Of a stretch of DNA of 64,000 bases, positions 8,698-17,206 are shown piece after piece. The stretch spans positions 1 through 64,000 of the forward strand of contig NZ_JAHZUY010000008.1 of NCBI RefSeq assembly GCF_019458025.1, in the 5' to 3' direction. The position numbers and the translations under genes are program-made. The notes under the pieces were generated by a model. The model made no database searches. It had not been told where the DNA came from and worked only from the letters and a program-made list of their open reading frames with translations. Position 1 is the first letter of the stretch; every line of letters starts with the position of its first letter. Source of the DNA: Caldovatus aquaticus (GTDB lineage: Bacteria; Pseudomonadota; Alphaproteobacteria; Acetobacterales; Acetobacteraceae).

Positions 8698-9186
8698 TCA
8701 GCGCTTGCTGAACTGGAAGCTGCGCCGCGCCTTGCGCCGGCCGTACTTCTTGCGCTCCACCACGCGCGGGTCGCGGGTGAGGAAGCCCGCCTTCTTGAGG
8801 ATCGTGCGCAGCTCCGGCTCGTAGTTGGTCAGCGCGCGGCTGATGCCGTGGCGCACCGCGCCCGCCTGGCCGGAGAGGCCGCCGCCGCTGACCGTCGCCA
8901 TCACGTCGAACTGCTGGTAGCGGTCGGCGACCAGGAAGGGCTGGGTGATCAGCATCCGCAGCACGGGCCTCGCGAAGTACTTCGCCGCCGGCTTGCCGTT
9001 GATCACGATCTGGCCCTTGCCCGGCTTGATCCAGACGCGGGCGACCGCGTCCTTGCGCCGGCCCGTGGCGTAGGCGCGGCCGAGCGCGTCGCGCTTCGGC
9101 TCGCGCACCGGCGGCGCCTGCTCCGCCGGGGTCGCGACCTGGACCAGCTCCTTGAGGTCGGCGAGGGTGCGGGTCTGCTCGGACAT
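8698..9186 (-). CDS. rpsI: 30S ribosomal protein S9
   Basis: S9 reaches the P-site tRNA with its C-terminal tail. The 162-residue protein has the alphaproteobacterial N-terminal extension (about 33 residues), then [14 protein letters not shown] and [15 protein letters not shown]. It ends in the basic [11 protein letters not shown] tail with the universal SKR end. It starts 4 nt after the rplM stop and is co-transcribed with it. Confidence 0.98.
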   Translation of the reverse strand: MSEQTRTLADLKELVQVATPAEQAPPVREPKRDALGRAYATGRRKDAVARVWIKPGKGQIVINGKPAAKYFARPVLRMLITQPFLVADRYQQFDVMATVSGGGLSGQAGAVRHGISRALTNYEPELRTILKKAGFLTRDPRVVERKKYGRRKARRSFQFSKR

Positions 9187-9190
9187 GCGG

Positions 9191-9673
9191 TCAGGCCACC
9201 TTGTTCTTGCGGTTCAGGGCGGCGACGTCGAGCACCTTCGGCTGGTTGCCGGCGTGCGGATGCTCGGGGCCCGCATAGACGTGCAGGTTGCGCATCTGGC
9301 GGCGGCCGAGCGGGCCGCGCGTGATCATGCGCTCCACCGCCTTCTCGATGACGCGCTCCGGGTGCGCGCTCTCCAGCCGCTGGCGGAGGGTGCGGCCCTT
9401 GATGCCGCCGGGGTAGCCGGTGTGCCAGTAGAACACCGACTGCTCCGCCTTCCTGCCGGTGACGCGCACCTTGCGGGCGTTGATGACGATCACGTGGTCG
9501 CCGCAGTCCACATGCGGGGTGAATTGCGGCTTGTGCTTGCCGCGAAGGCGGTTGGCGACGAGCGAGGCGAGCCGGCCGAGCACGAGCCCGTCGGCGTCGA
9601 TCAGCACCCAGTCCTTCTTCGCCTCCGCCGGCTTGAGCGAGCGGGTCTGCGTGGAGAGCATGGTTTCGGACAC
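9191..9673 (-). CDS. rplM: 50S ribosomal protein L13
   Basis: L13 is an early-assembly protein of the large subunit. [16 protein letters not shown], the [11 protein letters not shown] segment, YWHTGYPGG and [13 protein letters not shown] are diagnostic. A GTG at 9673 gives 160 residues. An ATG four codons later (9661) is an equally good start, since neither has a strong ribosome-binding site. It is the first gene of the rplM-rpsI unit, with a promoter just upstream. Confidence 0.98.
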   Translation of the reverse strand: MSETMLSTQTRSLKPAEAKKDWVLIDADGLVLGRLASLVANRLRGKHKPQFTPHVDCGDHVIVINARKVRVTGRKAEQSVFYWHTGYPGGIKGRTLRQRLESAHPERVIEKAVERMITRGPLGRRQMRNLHVYAGPEHPHAGNQPKVLDVAALNRKNKVA

Positions 9674-9690
9674 TGCTGGAACGGGCGCGT

Positions 9691-9719
9691 CTTATGGCGG
9701 CGACGCGCCGGAAGGTCAA
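9691..9719 (-). promoter_or_regulatory. rplM-rpsI promoter
   Basis: On the minus strand TTGACC (9719..9714), a 17-nt spacer and CATAAG (9696..9691) form a good housekeeping-sigma promoter about 20 nt before the rplM start. The predicted leader is very short. Confidence 0.6.
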
Positions 9720-9744
9720 GCGCGGACGCGGCCTTCCGGGCAGC

Positions 9745-9758
9745 GGTAAGATGTTACC
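9745..9758. promoter_or_regulatory. Inverted repeat, candidate operator before the sugar-acid dehydratase
   Basis: GGTAA-gatg-TTACC is a perfect 5-bp inverted repeat. It sits just upstream of the candidate dehydratase promoter (9762-9791) and behind the divergent rplM promoter. It resembles operators of GntR-type regulators of sugar-acid genes, but no regulator gene is adjacent. Confidence 0.35.
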
Positions 9759-9761
9759 ACA

Positions 9762-9791
9762 TTGCCCGCCCCGGCCGCGGCCGCCTAGGCT
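9762..9791 (+). promoter_or_regulatory. Candidate promoter of the dehydratase operon
   Basis: TTGCCC (9762-9767), an 18-nt spacer and TAGGCT (9786-9791) lie 25 nt before the ATG, followed by an AGGAGGG ribosome-binding site. Confidence 0.4.
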
Positions 9792-9815
9792 GGACGCGAC
9801 AGGAGGGACCGCGCC

Positions 9816-11540
9816 ATGGACGATCCGGCGAGCCGCAGCCACGACCAGCCGCCCCGCGGCCTCGGCCGCAACGCCGCGAATTACGGCGACCGCGACTTCG
9901 CGCTCTACCTCCGCCGCAGCTTCGCCAAGTCCATGGGCTATTCCCAGGCGATGCTGGAGCGGCCCGTGGTCGGCATCGCCGACACCGGCAGCGACTTCAA
10001 CAACTGCCACCGCACCGCGCCGGAGCTGATCGCGGCGGTCAAGCGCGGCGTGCTGGCCGCCGGCGGCCTGCCGCTCGCCTTCCCGACCGTCTCGCTCTGC
10101 GAGCCCTTCCTGCACCCCTGCTCCATGCACTACCGCAACCTGATGGCGCTGGAGACGGAGGCGCTGCTGAAGGCGCAGCCGATGGATGCCGCCGTCCTGG
10201 TCGGCGGCTGCGACAAGACCGTGCCGGCGCAGCTCATGGCCGCGGTCAGCGCCGACATCCCGGCGGTGCAGCTCGTCGTCGGCCCGATGCTGGCGACGCG
10301 GTTCGAGGGCGAGCGGCTCTCCGCCTGCACCGACTGCCGGCGCTACTGGGCGCGCTACCGCGCGGGCGAGGTGGACGCGGCGCGGATCGGCCGGATCGAG
10401 GGCAACCTCGCCACCACCGCCGGCACCTGCGGCGTGATGGGCACCGCCTCCACCATGGCCTGCCTCGCCGCGACGCTCGGCTTCATGCCGCTCGAGGCGG
10501 CGAGCGTGCCGGCGGTGCACGCCGACCGGCTGCGCCTCGCCGAGGAGGCCGGCGCGCTCGCGGTGCGGCTGATCGCGCAGCCGGTGCGGCCGCGCGAGCT
10601 CGTCACGCCGGAGAGCGTCGAGAACGCGCTGCGCGTGCTGCTCGCCCTCGGCGGCTCGACCAACGCCCTGATCCACCTGGCGGCGGTCGCCGGGCGCTGC
10701 GGCGTGACGGTGGACCTGCGCCGGCTCGACGCGCTGTCCGAGGAGACGCCGGTGCTGGTGGACCTCAAGCCCACCGGCGAGGGCTACATGGAGGACTTCC
10801 ACGCCGCCGGCGGCCTGCGCGCGCTGCTGCGCGAACTGCGCGACCTGCTGCATCTCGCCTGCAGGGACCTCTACGGCCGCACGCTCGCGGAGCGGATCGC
10901 CGAGGGCCCGGATTTCGTCGACCGCGCGATCATCCGCCCGCGGGCCGAGCCGGTCAGCCCGGTCGGCGGCCTCGTCGCGCTGTTCGGCTCGCTCGCCCCG
11001 GAGGGGGCGATCCTCAAGCGCAGCGCGGCGACGCCCGCGCTGTTCGAGACCGAGGCCCGCTGCGTCGTGTTCGACGGGCTCGAGGACCTCGCCGCGCGCA
11101 TCGACGACGAGGCGCTGGACGTGACGCCGCACGACATCCTCGTGCTCAAGAACGCCGGGCCGCGGACGCCGGCCGGGATGCCGGAGGCGGGCTACCTGCC
11201 GATCCCGCGCAAGCTCGCGCGCGCGGGCGTGAAGGACATGGTGCGGATCAGCGACTGCCGCATGAGCGGCACCGCCTTCGGCACCATCGTCCTGCACGTG
11301 GCGCCCGAAGCGGCGGCGGGCGGCCCGCTGGCGCTGGCAGAGACCGGCGACCGGATCCGCCTCAGCGTGCGCGAGCGCCGCCTCGACCTGCTCGTGGACG
11401 AGGCCGAGCTGGCGCGCCGCCGCGCCGCCTGGCGTCCGCCGCCGCCGCCGGCGCGCGGCTGGGACCGGCTGGTGTACGAGCAGGTGCTGCAGGCGCCGGC
11501 GGGGGCGGATCTCGCCTTCCTGCGGCCGGAGGGGCGCTGA
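9816..11540 (+). CDS. IlvD/Edd-family dehydratase (aldonate dehydratase type)
   Basis: Family enzymes dehydrate dihydroxy acids or sugar acids to 2-keto-3-deoxy acids using an Fe-S cluster and Mg. This 574-residue protein has the three expected cluster ligands at Cys64 (NNCHRT), Cys132 (GGCDK) and Cys205 (TAGTCGVMG). The 68/73 spacing is what I know for the [2Fe-2S] L-arabinonate dehydratase group rather than classical IlvD. The catalytic Ser is near 484 in MSGTAFGT. It precedes an NAD-binding protein and an amidohydrolase. The sugar acid cannot be named from sequence. Confidence 0.9.
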   Translation: MDDPASRSHDQPPRGLGRNAANYGDRDFALYLRRSFAKSMGYSQAMLERPVVGIADTGSDFNNCHRTAPELIAAVKRGVLAAGGLPLAFPTVSLCEPFLHPCSMHYRNLMALETEALLKAQPMDAAVLVGGCDKTVPAQLMAAVSADIPAVQLVVGPMLATRFEGERLSACTDCRRYWARYRAGEVDAARIGRIEGNLATTAGTCGVMGTASTMACLAATLGFMPLEAASVPAVHADRLRLAEEAGALAVRLIAQPVRPRELVTPESVENALRVLLALGGSTNALIHLAAVAGRCGVTVDLRRLDALSEETPVLVDLKPTGEGYMEDFHAAGGLRALLRELRDLLHLACRDLYGRTLAERIAEGPDFVDRAIIRPRAEPVSPVGGLVALFGSLAPEGAILKRSAATPALFETEARCVVFDGLEDLAARIDDEALDVTPHDILVLKNAGPRTPAGMPEAGYLPIPRKLARAGVKDMVRISDCRMSGTAFGTIVLHVAPEAAAGGPLALAETGDRIRLSVRERRLDLLVDEAELARRRAAWRPPPPPARGWDRLVYEQVLQAPAGADLAFLRPEGR

Positions 11541-11548
11541 CCGCCGCC

Positions 11549-12397
11549 GTGATCGCCGTCGTCGGCGCCTCCGGCCGCTCCGGCGCCGCGCTCTGCCGCG
11601 CCCTCGCCGCCGCCGGCGAGGCCTACGTCCCCGTCGTGCGCGACGCGGCGAAGTGGGCCGCCCTCGGCCTCGGCGCCACGCCGCGCGTCGCCGACCTGCG
11701 CGATGCCGGGCGGCTGCGCGCCGCGCTCGCCGGCGCGCGGCGCGTCGTCTCCTGCGCCCACGCCCGCTGGACCGCCGCGATCCTCGCCGCCGCGCCGGCC
11801 GAGGCGAGCCTCGTCCTGATGGGCTCGACGCGCCGCTTCTCGCGCTGGCCGGACGCGCACGGCGAGGGCGTGCGCGCGGGCGAGGCGGCCTTCCTCGCCG
11901 GCAACCGCCCCGGCGTGATGCTGCACCCGACGATGATCTACGGCGCCGAGGGCGAGGACAACGTGCAGCGCCTCGCCGCCCTGCTGCGCCGCCTGCCCGT
12001 GGCCCCCCTGCCCGGCGGCGGCCGCGCCCTGGTGCAGCCGATCCACCAGGACGACGTCACGCGCTGCCTGCTCGCCGCCCTGCGCCGTCCCTGGCGGCGC
12101 GCCGAGACGCTCGTGATCGCCGGGCCGGAACCCCTGCCCTACCGCGCCTTCCTCGCCGCCGTCGCCCGCGCCGCGGGGCTGCGCCCGCCCCCCGTCCTGC
12201 CGGTGCCGGCCGGGCTGCTCCGGGCGCTCGCGCCGCTCACGCGCCTGCTCCCCGGCGTCCCGCGCATCCGTCCCGACGAGATCCGCCGCCTGACCGAGGA
12301 CAAGGCCTTCGACATCGGCCCGATGCGCCGCACCCTCGGCATCGCCCCGATCCCGCTCGCGGAGGGGCTTGCGCGCACCTTCGCCCGGCCCCAATGA
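11549..12397 (+). CDS. NAD(P)-binding, NmrA/SDR-like protein
   Basis: This is a 282-residue atypical short-chain dehydrogenase. The N-terminal VVGASGRSGAALCRAL is a GxxGxxG dinucleotide-binding turn. A MGSTRRFSRW strand and a HPTMIYGAEGEDN segment (residues about 125-140) resemble epimerase/NmrA-type proteins, and the C-terminus is a small substrate-binding domain. The start is a GTG, 8 nt after the dehydratase stop, so the two genes are one unit. Such proteins act as redox sensors, epimerases or complex I assembly factors (NDUFA9-like). The exact role is unknown. Confidence 0.75.
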   Translation: MIAVVGASGRSGAALCRALAAAGEAYVPVVRDAAKWAALGLGATPRVADLRDAGRLRAALAGARRVVSCAHARWTAAILAAAPAEASLVLMGSTRRFSRWPDAHGEGVRAGEAAFLAGNRPGVMLHPTMIYGAEGEDNVQRLAALLRRLPVAPLPGGGRALVQPIHQDDVTRCLLAALRRPWRRAETLVIAGPEPLPYRAFLAAVARAAGLRPPPVLPVPAGLLRALAPLTRLLPGVPRIRPDEIRRLTEDKAFDIGPMRRTLGIAPIPLAEGLARTFARPQ

Positions 12398-12426
12398 GGA
12401 GGCGCCCGCAGCCGGGACAGCCGCCG

Positions 12427-13611
12427 ATGCCGATCATCAACCGGATCGCCGAATTCCACGCCGAGATGACCGAGTGGCGACGCGACCTGCACGCCCACCC
12501 GGAGCTCGGCTTCGAGGAGACGCGCACCTCCGCCCTCGTCGCCGAGCGCCTGCGCCGGTTCGGCTGCGACGAGGTGGTGACGGGCATCGCGCGGACGGGT
12601 GTCGTCGGCGTGATCCGCGGCAACGGCGGCGCCTCCGGCCGCGCCATCGGCCTGCGCGCCGACATGGACGCGCTGCCGATCGAGGAGGAGACCGGCCTCC
12701 CCTACGCCTCGCGCAACCCCGGCCGGATGCATGCCTGCGGCCATGACGGCCACACCGCGATGCTGCTCGGCGCCGCGAAGTACCTGGCCGAGACGCGCAA
12801 TTTCGACGGCACCGTCTACGTCATCTTCCAGCCGGCGGAGGAGAATTTCGGCGGCGGCGAGGCGATGGTGAAGGAAGGGCTGTTCGAGCGCTTCCCGATG
12901 GAGCGCGTCTTCGGCCTGCACAACTGGCCCGGCGCGCCGGAAGGCACCTTCCTCTGGCGCGACGGCCCGGTCATGGCCGCGGTCGCCAACCTCGAGGCCA
13001 CCGTCACCGGGCGCGGCGCGCACGGAGCGATGCCGCATCTCGGCACCGACCCGGTGGTGGTCGCCGCCGCCATCGTCCAGGCGCTGCAGAGCATCGTCGC
13101 CCGCAACCTCGAGCCGGTCGAGGCGGGGGTGATCACCATCGGCCACATCGCCGCCGGAGGCGCCTTCAACGTCATCCCCGAAACGGTGCGCATGCGCGGC
13201 ACGGCGCGCTGGTTCACGAAGGAGACGGGCGACCTGCTGGAGCGGCGCTTCACGGAGACCGTCACCGGCATCGCCGCCGCCTTCGGCGCGACCGCGACCG
13301 CGGAGTTCCGCCGCTGCTACCCCGCCACGGTGAACGAGACGGCCAGCACCGAGCTCGCCGTGCGCGCCGCCCGCGCCGTGCAGGGCGAGGCGCGCGTGCT
13401 GCCGATGCCGAAGCCGACCATGGGCGGGGAGGACTTCGCCTTCATGCTCGAGGCGAAGGCCGGCAGCTACATCATGCTCGGCAGCGGCCGCGGTCCGGAC
13501 GACCCGCAGGTCCACCACCCGCGCTACGACTTCAACGACGCCATCCTGCCGATCGGCGCGAGCTACTGGGCGACGCTCGCCGAGCAGGTGCTGGCGCGCG
13601 GCGGCGCCTGA
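12427..13611 (+). CDS. M20 family amidohydrolase (hippurate hydrolase-like)
   Basis: Peptidase M20D-type enzymes hydrolyse N-acyl amino acids using a two-metal site. The 394-residue protein shows HPELGFEE, the metal site MHACGHDGH, QPAEENFGGG with the catalytic Glu pair, GRGAHGAMPH in the dimerisation domain, and the C-terminal MGGEDFA and VHHPRYDFND. The start at 12427 is preferred. An in-frame ATG at 12394 overlaps the previous stop but adds only a basic, proline-rich tail. The gene ends at a strong hairpin. Confidence 0.92.
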   Translation: MPIINRIAEFHAEMTEWRRDLHAHPELGFEETRTSALVAERLRRFGCDEVVTGIARTGVVGVIRGNGGASGRAIGLRADMDALPIEEETGLPYASRNPGRMHACGHDGHTAMLLGAAKYLAETRNFDGTVYVIFQPAEENFGGGEAMVKEGLFERFPMERVFGLHNWPGAPEGTFLWRDGPVMAAVANLEATVTGRGAHGAMPHLGTDPVVVAAAIVQALQSIVARNLEPVEAGVITIGHIAAGGAFNVIPETVRMRGTARWFTKETGDLLERRFTETVTGIAAAFGATATAEFRRCYPATVNETASTELAVRAARAVQGEARVLPMPKPTMGGEDFAFMLEAKAGSYIMLGSGRGPDDPQVHHPRYDFNDAILPIGASYWATLAEQVLARGGA

Positions 13612-13633
13612 GGACGGCGCGGACGCGCCGTCC
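13612..13633 (+). terminator. Hairpin after the M20 amidohydrolase
   Basis: GGACGGCGCG and CGCGCCGTCC form a perfect 10-bp inverted repeat with only two bases between, starting at the base after the stop codon. No U tract follows. Candidate terminator of the 9.8-13.6 kb operon. Confidence 0.5.
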
Positions 13634-13707
13634 GGGCCGGGCCGCCGGCGCGCCGCGGCCCGTCTCCCCCGCCGCGCCCGACGGCGACGCTCGCCGCCGT
13701 CCGGCCG

Positions 13708-14072
13708 TCAGCGCACCCGCCGCAGCGCCCGCTCCAGCTCCGCCTTGGTCATGCGCGAGCGGCCGGGGAGGCCGCGCCGCGCGGCCTCCGCATACAGCTC
13801 CGCCCGCGTCGGCCCCGCGGCGGCGCGGCGGCGTCCCATGGCCGTGGCCCCGAGGCGCTCTCGCGCCTTGGCCGCGCCAGGCCGCGGCGGTTGCGCGCCG
13901 GGCTCGTCGCGCGCGACGCGCCCGCCTCGCACAGGGCGATGGCGATCGCCTGCTTCCGGTCGCGGACCTTGCGTCTGCCGCGCGCCGTCCGCAGCGCGCC
14001 GTGCTTGAACTCGTGCATGACGCGGCGGACGGTCCTGCGCTGGCCCCGGCTCCGTTTCGGACGCGACGGCAT
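13708..14072 (-). pseudogene. DUF6496-like basic protein with a probable frameshift into a Rho-N/SAP-like tail
   Basis: The gene opens at 14072 behind GAGGAGGG. Its first frame encodes the VMHEFKHG...KQAIAIALCEAG pattern of DUF6496-type small basic proteins and then degrades into Arg/Pro-rich noise, stopping at 13749. Another frame, open to 13708, encodes AAKARERLG and then TRAELYAEAARRGLPGRSRMTKAELERAL, a Rho-N/SAP-like helical motif, cited here as two adjoining parts. Joining the frames around 13870-13885 reads NRRGLAAAKARERLG smoothly, which suggests one lost or gained base. It may be a true mutation, a sequencing error, or two overlapping genes (13749..14072 and 13708..13839). Confidence 0.6.
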
Positions 14073-14151
14073 GGCGCCCTCCTCTCGCTCCCTGCCGTGC
14101 ACAGCGCACCGCGCGGCGCGGCGTTCCCGGCCGCGCCCGCCGCGGCATCCC

Positions 14152-14844
14152 TCAGCCCCGCCGCGCCGCCGCGGCCTCCTGCAGCAGCGCCAGCACCTCG
14201 GCGTCGTCGAGCTGGTGGAAGTCGCGGTAGTAGGCGCCGACCGCGCCGAGCTCGGCGGGCTCCGCCAGCGCCACGATCTCCGTCCCCTCGGCGCGGAGGC
14301 GCGCCGCGGTGTCGGCCGCGATCACCGGCACCGCCAGCACCGCGCGCGCCACCCCGGCCTGGCGCAGCGCGGCGAGCGCCGCCCTCGCGGTCGCGCCGGT
14401 GGCGACGCCGTCGTCCACCACGATCGCGACGCGGCCCGCGAGCGGAGGCGGCGCGCCTTCGCCGTGCGGGCCGAACAGCGCCTTGCGGCGGCGCTCGATC
14501 TCGGCGAGCTGGCGCTGCCGCTCGCGCTCGATCGTCGCCTCGTCCACGCCGAGCGCGGCGATGATGTCCTCGTTCAGCACGGTCTGCGGCGGCGATCCGT
14601 CCACCACGGCGCCGATCGCAAGCTCCGGGTTGCCCGGGGCGCCGAGCTTGCGCACCAGCAGCAGCGCGAGCGGCGCATCCAGGGCGCGGGCGATCGGCGC
14701 GGCCACCGCCACGCCGCCCCGCGGCAGAGCGAGCACCACCGGCCGCTCGGCGGCCAGGGGCACCAGGCGCTCGGCGAGCCAGGCGCCGGCCTCCTCGCGG
14801 TCCCGGAAGATTCTCGTGCCGTCGAACAGGGGCGATGCCGCCAT
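14152..14844 (-). CDS. Phosphoribosyltransferase-domain protein
   Basis: This is a 230-residue type I PRTase-fold protein. The PRPP-binding loop is VAIVVDDGVATGAT (residues about 130-143), preceded by ALPRGGVAVAAPIA and a KLGAPGNPELAIGAV segment. These mark the group often found near stress or erythromycin-esterase-like genes. MAASPLF at 14844 is chosen as the start because GGAGCGGAGGG precedes it; an in-frame ATG at 14934 would add a basic low-complexity tail. The family's substrate is not known, so no purine or pyrimidine role is claimed. Confidence 0.85.
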   Translation of the reverse strand: MAASPLFDGTRIFRDREEAGAWLAERLVPLAAERPVVLALPRGGVAVAAPIARALDAPLALLLVRKLGAPGNPELAIGAVVDGSPPQTVLNEDIIAALGVDEATIERERQRQLAEIERRRKALFGPHGEGAPPPLAGRVAIVVDDGVATGATARAALAALRQAGVARAVLAVPVIAADTAARLRAEGTEIVALAEPAELGAVGAYYRDFHQLDDAEVLALLQEAAAARRG

Positions 14845-15050
14845 GCCCTCCGCTCCCGCGCGCCGTGCGCCCCCGCACTTCCGCCTCTCCGCGCCGGCGC
14901 CGGTGGCGGCGCGCCGGGTCGCTTCCGGCGCCATGGAACACCCCTCCGCGGCGCGGCGCCAGGGTCTTCGCGCGCGGTCCGGCGGCAGGCCCCGCGCGCG
15001 CAGGGCGCGGAGCGCGGCGGGTCCTTCGCGCCGTGCGCGCCGCCGCCGCG

Positions 15051-15554
15051 CTAGGCGCGCGGCGGCGCAGCCTCCAGCGCCTCGATCAGCAGGTCGAGCG
15101 CGGCGGCTGCGAAACGGCGCATGTTCGCTTCCCGGTCCGCGCTGCCGGAGGCAAGGGTGATCGCGCGCGTCCCGTCCGGACCGGCGACGGCGATGCAGCA
15201 GTGCCCCGCGGCGTCGCCGTAGCGATTGCCCTCCGGCCCCGCCGCGCCGGTCTCGCCGAGGCCCCAGAGGCTGCCGGCGATCCGCTCGCGCACGCGCTCC
15301 GCGAGCAGCGCCGCGTAGCGCTCGGTCGCAGGGCGGAACCCGGCGAGGTCGGCGTCGCCGATGCCGAGCAGCCCGGCGCGCGCCTGGCGCGTGTAGATCA
15401 CGCCGCCGCCGCGGAAATAGGCCGAGGCGCCGGGCTGGGCGAGCAGCGCCGCGGCGATCAGCCCGCCGGTCGAGGATTCCGCCACGGCGAGCGTCTCGCC
15501 GCGCGCCCTGAGCAGCATGGCGGCCTTGGCGGCGCGGGGCAGCAGGGTCTCCAT
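15051..15554 (-). CDS. pncC: Nicotinamide-nucleotide amidase, stand-alone CinA C-terminal domain
   Basis: PncC deamidates NMN to NaMN in pyridine nucleotide salvage. The 167-residue protein is only the CinA C-terminal domain. The nucleophile motif AESSTGG is intact (Ser27), and VIYTRQAR supplies the conserved Tyr. GETGAAGPEGN and GHCCIAVAG complete the fold. It matters because the full-length CinA at 48660 has lost these residues. It is divergent from a Bug receptor, with facing promoters between them. Confidence 0.92.
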   Translation of the reverse strand: METLLPRAAKAAMLLRARGETLAVAESSTGGLIAAALLAQPGASAYFRGGGVIYTRQARAGLLGIGDADLAGFRPATERYAALLAERVRERIAGSLWGLGETGAAGPEGNRYGDAAGHCCIAVAGPDGTRAITLASGSADREANMRRFAAAALDLLIEALEAAPPRA

Positions 15555-15582
15555 GGTCGGCGCTCCTCCTCCGGTCGCGCCC

Positions 15583-15613
15583 AGGCTAGGCGCCACGGGA
15601 CCGGCCCGGTCAA
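15583..15613 (-). promoter_or_regulatory. Candidate pncC promoter
   Basis: On the minus strand TTGACC (15613..15608) is followed after 19 nt by TAGCCT (15588..15583), about 30 nt before the ATG. The spacer is longer than ideal. Confidence 0.35.
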
Positions 15614-15633
15614 GTCCGGCCGGGCGGGTCCGC

Positions 15634-15663
15634 TTGACTCGCATCGCGCCGGCTCCGCATCCT
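15634..15663 (+). promoter_or_regulatory. Candidate promoter of the first Bug receptor
   Basis: TTGACT (15634-15639), an 18-nt spacer ending GGCTCCG, and CATCCT (15658-15663). The arrangement nearly repeats that of the second Bug gene (21962-21991). Confidence 0.45.
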
Positions 15664-15728
15664 CGCCGCGAGCGTCCGCACGCACGGCGCGCACCACCGA
15701 CGGACGCCGCAGGGAGGAACGTCGAGCG

Positions 15729-16760
15729 ATGTCCGGCACGCCGTCGCCGCGCCGGGGCGCGGCAATCCCGCGCCGCCGCGCCGTCGCCATGCTGCTCGCG
15801 GGCGGCGCCGTGCCGCTCGCGGGGGCGCCGCCGCGCCGGGCGCGTGCCCAGGCGGCCGCGGACTATCCCAGCCGCCCGGTGCGCCTCGTCGTCCCCTTCG
15901 CGCCGGGCGGGCCGACCGACGTGATGGGCCGCGTCGTCGCCAACGGCCTGGGCGCCGCGCTCGGCCAGCCCGTGGTGGTGGAGAACCGCGCGGGCGGCGG
16001 CGGCAATGTCGGCGTCGCCCATGTCGCGCGCCAGCCGCCGGACGGCCACACGCTGCTCGTCGCCTCCACCGGCTTCGTCGTCAACGCCAGCCTGTTCCGC
16101 AATCCGGGCTACGATCCGGTGCGCGACTTCGCGCCGATCACCGAGCTCGGCGCCTCGCCCAACGTCATCCTCGCGCATCCCGCGTCCGGCATCCGCACGA
16201 TCGGGGAGCTGGTCGCCAGGGCGAAGGCGACGCCGGAGAAGCTCAACCTCGCCAATCCCGGCCTCGGCTCGACCCCGCATCTGACGGCGGAGCTGCTGCA
16301 GATCCGCGCCGGCGTCGCGTTCGTGCAGATCCCGCACCACAGCGCCGCGCTCGCGATCCAGTCGCTGCTCGGCGGCACCACGCCGGTCGGCGTCACGGCG
16401 CTGCCGCCGGCGCATCCGCACATCCGCTCCGGCGCGCTGCGCGCGCTCGCCGTCACCGGGGAGCAGCGCTGGCCCGACCTGCCGGAGGTGCCGACGATGC
16501 TGGAACTGGGCTACCCGGGCTTCGTCTCCGAGACCTTCCAGGGCCTGTTCGCCCCCGCCGGCACGCCGGCGCCGGTCATCGAGCGCCTGGCGCGCGCGGC
16601 CGTCGCCGCGCTGAACGAGCCGGCGACGCGCGCGCGGCTGCAGGCGGCGGGCTTCGGCATCCGCGCCGCCGGTCCGGCCGGCCTCGCGGCGCGCGTCGCG
16701 CGCGAGGTGCCGATGTGGCGCGAGCTGATCCGCCAGGCGGGGATCCCGACGGAGGGATAG
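15729..16760 (+). CDS. Bug-family tripartite tricarboxylate receptor
   Basis: These periplasmic binding proteins capture carboxylates for TctAB-type carriers or sensing. The 343-residue protein has an Arg-rich signal region (RRRAVAMLLAGG, cleavage near ARAQA). It continues with the diagnostic YPSRPVRLVVPFAPGGPTDVM, QPVVVENRAGGGGNVG, LANPGLGSTPHL and PTMLELG blocks. No membrane subunits are nearby, as is usual for this greatly expanded family. GGGAGG precedes the ATG. Ligand unknown. Confidence 0.93.
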   Translation: MSGTPSPRRGAAIPRRRAVAMLLAGGAVPLAGAPPRRARAQAAADYPSRPVRLVVPFAPGGPTDVMGRVVANGLGAALGQPVVVENRAGGGGNVGVAHVARQPPDGHTLLVASTGFVVNASLFRNPGYDPVRDFAPITELGASPNVILAHPASGIRTIGELVARAKATPEKLNLANPGLGSTPHLTAELLQIRAGVAFVQIPHHSAALAIQSLLGGTTPVGVTALPPAHPHIRSGALRALAVTGEQRWPDLPEVPTMLELGYPGFVSETFQGLFAPAGTPAPVIERLARAAVAALNEPATRARLQAAGFGIRAAGPAGLAARVAREVPMWRELIRQAGIPTEG

Positions 16761-16779
16761 CCGCCGCCGGGCGCCGCGC

Positions 16780-17184
16780 TCAGGCCGCCGTCGTCTCCTC
16801 CGGCGGGAAGTTCAGCTCGACCGCGATGCCGTCCGGGTCGCGGAGGAAGAGCTGGGTCTGCCGGTCGCGCGGGATCACGCGCTCCTCGTAGGGCACCGCG
16901 TGCCGGCGCAGGCGCTCGCGCACTTCCGCGAGCCCGGTGCAGGAGAAGGCGATGTGGTCGAGCAGCCCGGTCTCGCCCGGCCGGCGCGGCGGCCGGCCCT
17001 CGTCCTGCGCGCGCGGGCCGATCAGGTGCACCGTCGGCTGGCCGCCGCAGTAGAGCCAGTAGCCGGGAAAGGCGAGCGGCGGGCGGTAGCCGACCTCGAG
17101 GCCGAGGACCTGGACGTAGAAGTCCTTCGTCCGCTCCAGGTCCGCCGGCCGGATCGTGTAGTGGTTCAGCGCGTTGAGGCCCAT
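16780..17184 (-). CDS. VOC-superfamily protein (glyoxalase/dioxygenase fold)
   Basis: A 134-residue, single-module VOC protein with paired beta-alpha-beta3 units. HYTIRPADLERTKDFYVQVLGL opens it (quoted here as family pattern), LDHIAFSC marks the second unit, and FLRDPDGIAVELNF ends it with the Glu metal ligand. His8 and the DHI His are the other likely ligands. It follows a flavin monooxygenase gene by 22 nt, so a ring-cleaving or isomerising role in the same pathway is plausible. Single-module VOC proteins vary widely in chemistry. Confidence 0.82.
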   Translation of the reverse strand: MGLNALNHYTIRPADLERTKDFYVQVLGLEVGYRPPLAFPGYWLYCGGQPTVHLIGPRAQDEGRPPRRPGETGLLDHIAFSCTGLAEVRERLRRHAVPYEERVIPRDRQTQLFLRDPDGIAVELNFPPEETTAA

Positions 17185-17206
17185 TCCTCGACCCCCTCCC
17201 CTCGCG

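Noticed and set aside
9152-12397. Very long open frame on the plus strand
   Set aside because: Only its last part (from 11549) is a gene. The rest is the shadow of L13/S9 and the dehydratase, as expected at this GC content.
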